Assembly: GCF_937873725.1 (NCBI RefSeq)
Contig: NZ_CALMYY010000085.1
Span: 1-38,585 of the forward strand
Reading direction: 5' to 3'
Source of the DNA: an uncultured Dietzia sp.
GTDB taxonomy: Bacteria; Actinomycetota; Actinomycetes; Mycobacteriales; Mycobacteriaceae
DNA length: 38,585 nt
Below are positions 32,437-38,585 of this stretch, one piece after another (within the stretch, counting starts at the first letter, position 1; each line of letters begins with the position of its first letter). The notes under the pieces were generated by a model. That model did not search any database and was not told the origin of the DNA. It worked only from the letters and a program-made list of their open reading frames with translations. A program made the translations under genes and the position numbers.

Positions 32437-33261
32437 ATGTCGCTGAACAGCATGCTCGACGCCGCCGCGAGAGGCGGAACCGTCGAGGTCGAGGACGGGT
32501 GGACACAGGGTAGGGCCATCTACGGTGGCCTCACCGGGGCGCTGCTGCTGGCCGCGATCAAGGGTCGGCTGCGCGGCTCCTCCGGGGACGACCCCCGTGG
32601 GTCCGCCCCGCACCCCCTGAGGTCGATGACGGTGTCCTTCATCGGGCCCGCCACCACCGGCGCCGTCGAGATCGACGCCGAGGTGCTGAGGGTCGGCTCC
32701 AACGTGGTCCAGTGCCAGGCCACCCTGCGGCAGGGGGGCGAGCTCGTCGCCACCGCGCTGGCGGCGTTCGGCCGGCACCGCGAGTCGTCGATCTCCGTGA
32801 CGCCGACCCACCCCATGCCCGGCATGCCGGCGGCGGAGTCGATCGAGGCGTTCCCGTACATCGAGGGCCTCACCCCGGAGTTCTACCGCTTCGTCGAACT
32901 ACGCCAGGTGGGCGGCTCGGTGCCGTTCAGCGGGGCCGGGTCCAGCGGTCTCTCGGGCTGGTCGGCGCTCCGGGAGCCGCCGGAGGAGTTCCACGAGGAG
33001 CACCTCGTGGTGCTCGCGGACGCGTGGCCGCCGGCGACCATCCAGATGCTGTCCGGCTTCGCCCCGGCCAGCAGCCTGACGTGGACGCTCGAGTTGGTCG
33101 CGGAGATCGGACCGGACACCGTCCCCGCGGGGGCCGTCCTCGCCTACGAGGCGACCACCGACGCGGCGCGCGACGGCTACGCGCACACCCACGCCATGAT
33201 GTGGCACCCGGACGGCTCCCTGATGGCGATCAGCCGCCAGACCATCACCGTGTTCGGGTGA
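32437..33261 (+). CDS. TesB-like acyl-CoA thioesterase family protein
   Basis: A 274-residue double-hotdog protein. TQGRAIYGGLTGALLLAA with the first hotdog helix, RSMTVSFIGPATTG in the first sheet, and AYEATTDAARDGYAHTHAMMWHPDGSLMAISRQT in the second domain fit the acyl-CoA thioesterase-like class (motifs quoted as YGGLTGALLLAA and SMTVSFIGPA). It is a distant relative of the thioesterase at 3163-3987. It probably hydrolyses acyl-CoA and is placed right after the desaturase, either in one operon or from a CAGACT box 7 nt before the ATG. Confidence 0.84.
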   Translation: MSLNSMLDAAARGGTVEVEDGWTQGRAIYGGLTGALLLAAIKGRLRGSSGDDPRGSAPHPLRSMTVSFIGPATTGAVEIDAEVLRVGSNVVQCQATLRQGGELVATALAAFGRHRESSISVTPTHPMPGMPAAESIEAFPYIEGLTPEFYRFVELRQVGGSVPFSGAGSSGLSGWSALREPPEEFHEEHLVVLADAWPPATIQMLSGFAPASSLTWTLELVAEIGPDTVPAGAVLAYEATTDAARDGYAHTHAMMWHPDGSLMAISRQTITVFG

Positions 33262-33297
33262 GGTCCGGCGGCTGAGGATCAGTCGACGGGGCGGGCG

Positions 33298-34803
33298 TCA
33301 GCCGGCCGCGCGGGAGGAGCGGCGACGCTCGCCACCGCGGGACTGGCCCGCGGCCTGTCCGATCGAGTGCTGGGCACCGGTCCGCTGGCCGCCGCCCGAG
33401 CGCTGTCCGCCCGTGCGCTGGCCACCGGATGCCGGACGGCCCGAACCCTGGGCGCCGTCGGCCTGTCGGCGCTGGCCGCCGCGGCCGTCCTGGCTCCGGG
33501 GCTGGCTCCGGGCGCCCTGGCCCTGTCCCTGACCCTGGCGCTGACGGTTCTGGCTCTGCCGGCCCTGCCCGCGGTCCTGGCGGGCCTGGCCCCGACCCTC
33601 CGGTTCCACGTCCCCGGGGACGTGGGCGGGCGGCTCGGGGGCCTCGGCCAGCGCGGTGGCGGCGTTCGCGCCCACGGGGAGCACGATCTCGCCGGCGGTG
33701 ACGCCGGCCGATCGCAGGAGCGATCGCACCTCGCGGACCTGATCCGAGGTGGCGACGGTGACCACGGTGCCGACCGCACCCGCACGCGCGGTGCGGCCCG
33801 AGCGGTGGACGTACGCCTTGTGCTCGGCCGGCGGATCGGCGTGGACGACCAGCCCGACGTCGTCGACGTGGATGCCGCGCGCGGCGATGTCGGTGGCCAC
33901 GAGCACGGTCGCCTGACCGGAGGAGAACGCGTCGAGATTGCGGACGCGCGCGTTCTGCGACAGGTTGCCGTGCAGGTCCACGCTGGACACGCCGCGGCCG
34001 GTGAGCTGCTTGGCCAGCCGCTTGGCGCCGTGCTTGGTGCGCGTGAACATGACGGTCCGGTCGTGCGCCTCGGCGAGGTCCGCCAACGCGCGGACACGGT
34101 CGTCCGGGTCCACGTGGAAGACGTGGTGCGCGGTCGCGCCGGGGGTCGCGGAGCCGTCGTCGACCTCGTGCACGACCGGGTTGTCGAGGAACTTCTTCAC
34201 CAGCTTGTCCACCCCCTGGTCGAGGGTCGCGGAGAAGAGGAGGCGCTGGGCGCCCCGGGGCGTGGCCGCGAGGATGCGGGTGACCCCGGGCAGGAACCCG
34301 AGGTCGGCCATGTGGTCCGCCTCGTCCAGGACGCTCACCTCGATGGAGTCCATGCGGCAGTGCTTCTGCCCCATGAGGTCCTCGAGCCGGCCCGGGCAGG
34401 CCACCACGATGTCGACGCCGCGGTCGAGGGCGGCCACCTGGCGGCCCTGGGTGACGCCGCCGAAGATCACGGTGGTCCTCAGGCCCATGGCCTCGGCGAG
34501 CGGTGCCAGGGTCTCGTCGATCTGGCGGGCGAGCTCGCGGGTGGGCGCGAGGATCAGGCCGCGCGGCGCGTTGCGGGTGCGCCGGCCACCGGCCGGGGCG
34601 GAGGCCGCGAGCCGGGTGACCAGCGGGAGGCAGAACGCGTAGGTCTTGCCGGAGCCGGTGCGGCCACGGCCGAGGACGTCGCGCCCCGACATGGCGTCGG
34701 GCAGCGTGGCCGACTGGATGGGGGGGGGAGAGATGATGCCGCCGCCCGAGAGGACGTCGAGCAGGGGGGAGGGCACACCGAGGTCGGCGAAGGTACGAGA
34801 CAA
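33298..34803 (-). CDS. DEAD-box ATP-dependent RNA helicase, RhlE-like
   Basis: A 501-residue helicase. The Q motif PIQ (28-30), Walker A GRTGSGKT (47-54), PTRELA, the DEAD box LDEADHMAD, SAT, ATDIAARG and the arginine-finger HRSGRTARAG are all present, so both RecA domains are intact. The C-terminal 120 residues or so are Gly/Gln/Arg-rich with RQxQGQ and RGGQR patterns, a likely RNA-binding tail. The start is TTG at 34803, 8 nt after GGAG; no ATG or GTG lies in the normal place. A run of nine C bases on the coding strand encodes P26-P28. It is divergent from the cyclase. Confidence 0.9.
   Translation of the reverse strand: MSRTFADLGVPSPLLDVLSGGGIISPPPIQSATLPDAMSGRDVLGRGRTGSGKTYAFCLPLVTRLAASAPAGGRRTRNAPRGLILAPTRELARQIDETLAPLAEAMGLRTTVIFGGVTQGRQVAALDRGVDIVVACPGRLEDLMGQKHCRMDSIEVSVLDEADHMADLGFLPGVTRILAATPRGAQRLLFSATLDQGVDKLVKKFLDNPVVHEVDDGSATPGATAHHVFHVDPDDRVRALADLAEAHDRTVMFTRTKHGAKRLAKQLTGRGVSSVDLHGNLSQNARVRNLDAFSSGQATVLVATDIAARGIHVDDVGLVVHADPPAEHKAYVHRSGRTARAGAVGTVVTVATSDQVREVRSLLRSAGVTAGEIVLPVGANAATALAEAPEPPAHVPGDVEPEGRGQARQDRGQGRQSQNRQRQGQGQGQGARSQPRSQDGRGGQRRQADGAQGSGRPASGGQRTGGQRSGGGQRTGAQHSIGQAAGQSRGGERRRSSRAAG
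34720..34728 (-). repeat. Nine-base C homopolymer in the helicase Q motif
   Basis: Nine consecutive G on the plus strand (C on the coding strand) encode three prolines just before the conserved IQ of the Q motif. Loss or gain of one base would end translation early. Confidence 0.9.
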
Positions 34804-34856
34804 GGAGGAAACTCCGTAAATAGTGATGGCGTCTTGCCCGGCGCGCTCCTGGAACA

Positions 34857-34877
34857 CACGCCGCTCTGGGCGGCGTG
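34857..34877. promoter_or_regulatory. Perfect hairpin upstream of the helicase
   Basis: CACGCCGC, five bases, GCGGCGTG lie 53 bp before the TTG start, in the 232-bp space between divergent helicase and cyclase genes. If transcribed, it would form a stable stem in the helicase leader. No other element in this space was assigned. Confidence 0.45.
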
Positions 34878-35035
34878 CCCGGTGCGCGACCACGGGGAGG
34901 TCGACAACCGACGCGGCCCGAGGCAAGAGTGGTGCGGGCCGACCTGTCCACCCTACGCACACCGGGGCCCGATACCCCAGCCTCCCGGCACAAGTGTGAC
35001 GAGGGACCCACGGCCGCCACACCGCCGGTGGCACG

Positions 35036-36601
35036 ATGGCAGGCGTGCGCCCCGACCTCTCACTGCTGCGACGCCCGGACCTGGGTTCGGTGCTGCTCGG
35101 CAGCGAGGAGCAGTCCACCCGCCAGCGGACCCTGCGTGTCCGGGTGCTGCTCGCGCTGACCCTTCTAGCGGCGAACTTCGTCGGTGTGGCGGTCGCGACC
35201 GTCCTGATCCTGTTCGTCCTCCCCGGCCCCAGGCTGGCGTCCAGGGAGTTCCTGGTCCCCACCGCGATCGTCGTCCCCGTGTACGTGTCCCTGGCGATCA
35301 TCGTGGGAGGGGTCTGGGTCCGCAGCGCCGTCTACCGCCGAGTGCGCTGGTTCCTCGACGGTCGCGAGCCCACCGGGAGCGAGCGGGTCGGCACGCTCCG
35401 GGTGCCCGCCCGCATCACGCTCATCCAGGCCTTCCTGTGGCTGCTCGGCGCGGCCGTGGTCACGCCGGCCTTCGGGATGGTCGACCCCGAGGCGGTCCCG
35501 TCGGTGGGCTTCACGGTGGTCTTTGCCGGGATGGTCGTGTGCGGCGCGGCGTTCCTGCTCTCCGACTTCGGCCTCCGCCCCATCGCCGCGGTCGCCCTGG
35601 CCGGCGGCCCAGCCCCCCGCGCCCGGTTCCTCGGGGCGCTGACCCGGGTCCGGGTGGCCTGGGCGGTCGGCAGCGGAGTCCCCATCGTGGGTCTGCTCAT
35701 CGTGGCGGTCTACACCCTGGCGGGTCGGGCGCTGACGCTGGAGAGGTTCGCCGTCATCGTCCTGGCGCTCGGCGCGACCTCCCTGCTGGCGGGCTTCCTG
35801 CTCATCTCCCTGGCCACGGGCTCCATGCTCGGGCCGCTCCGCAGCGTCCGGTGGGCGATGGAGGACGTCACGGCGGGGAGGCTGTCCCGGCGGGTGGTGG
35901 TCTACGACGGGACGGAACTCGGCGAACTGCAGCGCGGGTTCAACCGGATGGCCGCCGGCCTGGAGGAGCGCGAACGGCTCCGCGACCTGTTCGGTCGCCA
36001 CGTCGGTCGCGACGTCGCCGAGGCCGCCGAGCTGCGGGACCCCGAGTTGGGCGGTATCGGCACCCGGGTGGGCGTGGTGTTCGTGGACATCATCGGATCC
36101 ACCGAGATGGCCTCGAGGACCGAGGCGGCGGAGGTGGTCGAGGTGCTCAACCGGTTCTTCCGCGTGGTGGTGGACACGGTCGATGAGTACGACGGCGTGG
36201 TGGACAGCTTCCTCGGCGACGCCGCCCTGGTGGTGTTCGGCGCGCCCCGCCCCATGGACGACCCCGCCACCGCGGCCCTGGCCTGCGCCCGCGCCCTCTC
36301 CCGGCGCCTCCCCGACAGCGTGCCCGGGTGCCGGGCGGGGATCGGGGCGTCCTTCGGGGACGTCGTGGCCGGCTACGTCGGCGCCGCCGACCGCTTCGAG
36401 TACACGGTGATCGGGGACGCGGTCAACGAGGCGTCCCGGTTGTGCGAGCTGGCCAAGGACCAGCCCGGGCTCGTCCTGGCCTCCGGGGCCGCCGTCGCCG
36501 CGGCGGACCGCGCCGAGGGTGGGCGCTGGGACGCGATCGGCTCGGAGGTGGTCCGCGGCAGGACCCGGCCCACCGAACTGCGCGTGCCCAGCGGCCGCTG
36601 A
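35036..36601 (+). CDS. Membrane class III nucleotide cyclase with HAMP domain
   Basis: A 521-residue protein. Six transmembrane helices occupy about residues 35-265. A HAMP segment follows (GPLRSVRWAMEDVTAGRLS onward), then the cyclase homology domain from about 340. The metal aspartates are D351 (VFVDIIGSTE) and D395 (FLGDAAL), and the transition-state Asn and Arg are in VNEASR. The residue four before D395, lysine in canonical adenylyl cyclases (KFxGD), is Ser391 here. The second substrate position is Thr in YTVIGD, as in the Rv1318c-1320c type. It would make cAMP if active; the Ser391 change makes the substrate or activity uncertain. The ATG start is not strongly supported by a ribosome site. 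Confidence 0.88.
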   Translation: MAGVRPDLSLLRRPDLGSVLLGSEEQSTRQRTLRVRVLLALTLLAANFVGVAVATVLILFVLPGPRLASREFLVPTAIVVPVYVSLAIIVGGVWVRSAVYRRVRWFLDGREPTGSERVGTLRVPARITLIQAFLWLLGAAVVTPAFGMVDPEAVPSVGFTVVFAGMVVCGAAFLLSDFGLRPIAAVALAGGPAPRARFLGALTRVRVAWAVGSGVPIVGLLIVAVYTLAGRALTLERFAVIVLALGATSLLAGFLLISLATGSMLGPLRSVRWAMEDVTAGRLSRRVVVYDGTELGELQRGFNRMAAGLEERERLRDLFGRHVGRDVAEAAELRDPELGGIGTRVGVVFVDIIGSTEMASRTEAAEVVEVLNRFFRVVVDTVDEYDGVVDSFLGDAALVVFGAPRPMDDPATAALACARALSRRLPDSVPGCRAGIGASFGDVVAGYVGAADRFEYTVIGDAVNEASRLCELAKDQPGLVLASGAAVAAADRAEGGRWDAIGSEVVRGRTRPTELRVPSGR

Positions 36602-36611
36602 CACAGCCCGT

Positions 36612-36696
36612 CGTCCAACGCAGCCCGGCGTCCAACGAAGGGCGGCGTCTAACGAAGGGCGGCGTCTAACGAAGGGCGGCGACTAACGAAGGGCCA
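36612..36696. repeat. Five tandem 17-bp units at the 3' end of the DUF2993 gene
   Basis: Units begin at 36612, 36629, 36646, 36663 and 36680, with consensus cgtctaacgaagggcgg. The last carries the DUF2993 stop codon; units at 36646 and 36663 are near-identical copies of it including TAG on the minus strand, and the first two are degenerate. The array fills the gap between convergent cyclase and DUF2993 genes. Confidence 0.85.
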
Positions 36697-37411
36697 CGTC
36701 CTTCCCGCCCAGGGCCACCTCGAGCCCGTCGGGCACCACACGGGCATCCTCGATCACCACTCCCTCGGGGAGCGAGGCCACGGTCGAGTCGACCGTGGCG
36801 GTGATGCCGGAGAACAACCCGTCCGGCAGCGGGAATCCGAGCAGGGAGGTCTGCTGCGGGGTCAGCGTGAGGCGCCCGTCGGTCACCCCCGGGGCGACCC
36901 CGATCTCCGCTATGCCCCCGATGTCCGCCCGCAGTAGTCCGGATCCCGCATCGGGGCGGACCGATCGGACCTCGGCGAGGCCGGCGACGGGCGAGCCCGC
37001 GACGGGGTTGCCCTCCGCCGCGGCCGCGGCGAGCTGCGCGCCGCTCAGCGTGGCGACGCCGTCCGCGGTGGCCGCCAGAATCGCGCCGTCGACCAGGCGG
37101 ACGGAGCGCCCGGTCACGTCGATCCGCGGCACGGTGGCGTCCCCCGGAGAGGTCAGGCGGACGGTGTCGACGGCCTGCGTGGTGGCCAGGTCCCAGAGGA
37201 TCGGTGTGGCCCCGAACTCCACCGTCACCGGCGCGCCGAGCCGGGCCGACGCCTCGCGCTCCGCCCGGTCCGACAGGTACCAGCGGGTCCCGAACTCAGC
37301 GGCCACGACCAGCCCCACCAGCAGGATAAGGAGCAGGAGCAGGGAGCACCCGCACCCGCCTCGTCGGCGGCCCCGCCGTCCGTTCCGGTCGATCGGATCT
37401 CGTCGCGTCAT
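36683..37411 (-). CDS. LmeA-like DUF2993 protein
   Basis: A 242-residue exported protein. A very basic N terminus (RNGRRGRRRGG) with two cysteines is followed by one long hydrophobic helix (LLLLLILLVGLVVAAEF). The outside domain has the DUF2993 pattern: FLSD-like YLSDRAEREASARLG, FGATPILWDL, TPQQTSLL and FPLPDGL. The mycobacterial member LmeA binds phospholipid and supports lipomannan elongation; a similar envelope role is likely. The ATG at 37411 has GGGG just upstream. Its stop lies in the last unit of the 17-bp repeat. Confidence 0.85.
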   Translation of the reverse strand: MTRRDPIDRNGRRGRRRGGCGCSLLLLLILLVGLVVAAEFGTRWYLSDRAEREASARLGAPVTVEFGATPILWDLATTQAVDTVRLTSPGDATVPRIDVTGRSVRLVDGAILAATADGVATLSGAQLAAAAAEGNPVAGSPVAGLAEVRSVRPDAGSGLLRADIGGIAEIGVAPGVTDGRLTLTPQQTSLLGFPLPDGLFSGITATVDSTVASLPEGVVIEDARVVPDGLEVALGGKDVALR

Positions 37412-37566
37412 CCCCGTATCGTGCCGGACCGCCCGGTCGGGGGCCACCGGCGGACCGGTTGCGCACCCGGGGGAGCAGGCCCCACGATCGGGGCATGACC
37501 GTGACCCGGGACGCACGGACTGAGGGCGCCGGGCCCGGGTCGGACAGAGGCGGAGGGGGTGCACGG

Positions 37567-38585
37567 ATGATCGGCATCTACGTCCACAACCGTGGGCGCG
37601 GTCACCTCCACCGGGTCCTCCCGGTGACGGACGCGCTCCGGGATCGCGGATACGACGTCACCCTGCTCCTGACCGGGCCGCTCGAGGACACGCTGCACCC
37701 CGTCGGCGTCCGGGTGATCCATCTCCCCGGCGGGGAGGACGGTGACGAGTGCCCGGAGGAGCCCGTGCTGGCCGCCCGTCGCGCCGCCGTCGCCTGGATC
37801 GACCACGCACGGCCCCGTGCGTTCTGGGTGGACTCCTCGCCCGCGATGTCGCTCGCCGCCCGGTTGACCGGGATCCCCATGGTCAGCACCCTGCCGCCCG
37901 GGGTCCGGGTGGACGAACCCCACCGCCTCCGTGTCCGCGCCGCGCAGGGGCTGATCGCGGCCTGGCCGCCCGGCGCGCACGAGGCCACGCTGGCGCGGAC
38001 GGAGAACAGGGTGTCCGAGATCGGCGGGGTCTCCAGGTTCGAGCAGCGTGACCGCCAGCCGCGGGATCGTCGTCGTCGACCCCGGGTGGTCCATCTCAAC
38101 GGTTCGGGTACCGGCGGGGACCACCGGTTCTGGCGGGCGGTCCGGACCGCCGTCGGCGCCCTCGGCGTGGCCGAGTGGACGGAACTCGGCGGGCCGGACG
38201 GGTCGTGGCACGAGGATCCGTGGCTGGAACTGTGCTCGGCCGACGTCGTGGTCACCGGGGCCGGTCAGTCGTCCGTCGCCGACGCGGCCTGCGCCGACGT
38301 CCCGCTCGTGGTGGTGCCGGGACGTCGTCCGTTCGGGGAACAGGACGCGACCGCCGCCGCGCTCGACGCCATCCCCGGGGCGTCGGTCATGCGGTACGGC
38401 GACGGGCCGACGGCCGTCGCGCGCGCGGTCAGCGCCCAGGTCGCCCGCTGCCGCGACGGGGAGCCCGCCGGGATCAGGACCCGGTGGGGCGTGGACGGTG
38501 CGGCGTCCCGTGCGGCCGAGGTGATCAGGGCGACGACGATGACGACGACAACGCCGCCGCCGACGGCAACGCCGCCAACGACAAC
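37567..38585 (+). CDS. Glycosyltransferase (GT28/MurG-like), runs off the right edge
   Basis: The frame is open to the window end (339 complete codons). It starts with the nucleotide-sugar enzyme signature IYVHNRGRGHLHRVLP. Its C-terminal half has the typical donor-site pattern VVVTGAGQSSVADAACADVPLVVVPG, shown in part as GAGQSSVADAACADVPLVV, followed by GRRPFGEQD. This is the two-domain fold of UDP-sugar glycosyltransferases. GGAGGGGG before the ATG supports the start. The last visible part becomes Thr/Pro-rich (TTMTTTTPPPTATPP), encoded by acg/ccg repeats. The acceptor is unknown. It is divergent from the DUF2993 gene. Confidence 0.8.
   Translation, partial: MIGIYVHNRGRGHLHRVLPVTDALRDRGYDVTLLLTGPLEDTLHPVGVRVIHLPGGEDGDECPEEPVLAARRAAVAWIDHARPRAFWVDSSPAMSLAARLTGIPMVSTLPPGVRVDEPHRLRVRAAQGLIAAWPPGAHEATLARTENRVSEIGGVSRFEQRDRQPRDRRRRPRVVHLNGSGTGGDHRFWRAVRTAVGALGVAEWTELGGPDGSWHEDPWLELCSADVVVTGAGQSSVADAACADVPLVVVPGRRPFGEQDATAAALDAIPGASVMRYGDGPTAVARAVSAQVARCRDGEPAGIRTRWGVDGAASRAAEVIRATTMTTTTPPPTATPPTT

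Noticed and set aside
34995..35010. TGTGA followed by six bases and ACCCA upstream of the cyclase as a GlxR site
   Set aside because: Only the left half matches; the right half shares no useful identity with TCACA.
33367..36186. Long plus-strand frame across the helicase and cyclase
   Set aside because: It is antisense to the helicase and out of frame with the cyclase, both of which have full motif sets.
36612..36696. CRISPR or attachment-site array
   Set aside because: Units are contiguous without spacers, and no integrase or cas gene is present.

Overview
This window comes from a very GC-rich actinobacterium. Codon third positions are almost all G or C, GTG and TTG starts are common, and several genes have mycolate-lineage relatives: a DesA3-type desaturase, an LppP/LprE-like secreted protein, an LmeA/DUF2993 protein, a DUF1707 protein and an Rv3224-like dehydrogenase. 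A Dietzia- or Gordonia-like member of the Mycobacteriales is the best guess, but this is inference from gene content. No rRNA, tRNA, CRISPR array, insertion sequence or phage gene was seen. It reads as ordinary chromosome with lipid and acyl metabolism, export, metal resistance and small regulators.

Layout. 1-4080 holds a leftward unit: double-hotdog thioesterase, AidB-like flavoprotein and cytochrome P450, with a near-perfect CRP/GlxR-type palindrome before the P450. Two secreted or anchored proteins follow at 4144-5371. At 5418-8602 a leftward acyl-CoA synthetase and short-chain dehydrogenase are divergent from a TetR regulator, and a perfect 9-4-9 operator lies on the promoter -35. At 8627-11590 there is a haloacetate-dehalogenase-like hydrolase with the full fluoroacetate-dehalogenase residue set, a divergent alpha/beta hydrolase and a YhhN protein. 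At 11654-13519 a marR-MFS operon has a 30-bp operator. A secreted lipase and a GlxR-site-preceded membrane protein follow. At 15688-18490 a coupled Tat phosphoesterase, lipoprotein and membrane-protein operon has a structured leader and ends at a strong terminator.

18579-21523 is a copper operon (csoR, copZ, copA), followed by an intergenic hairpin flanked by G-quadruplex-type tracts. 21706-25786 carries a prepilin peptidase, a beheaded TadC remnant, an AhpD-like enzyme, an F420/PPOX-type protein and a D-aminoacylase-like amidohydrolase. 25921-29189 has an MFS symporter, a DUF1707 protein, a VOC protein and thiE; thiM lies next to it. A luciferase-like monooxygenase gene is cut by one in-frame amber codon. 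31208-33261 has a fatty acid desaturase and a second thioesterase. 33298-36601 has a DEAD-box helicase and a membrane class III nucleotide cyclase, divergent from each other. A DUF2993 protein with a 17-bp tandem repeat at its 3' end, and a glycosyltransferase running off the right edge, complete the window.

Two themes link the genes. First, acyl and lipid handling recurs: two thioesterases, FadD, SDR, desaturase, lipase, P450 and AidB. Second, transcription signals are readable: four regulator/operator pairs or sites can be assigned, and about ten genes have a TANNNT-like -10 box 6-8 nt before the start codon, indicating leaderless mRNAs. A cyclase and two GlxR-type sites suggest cAMP-responsive control, although the cyclase lacks the canonical substrate lysine.
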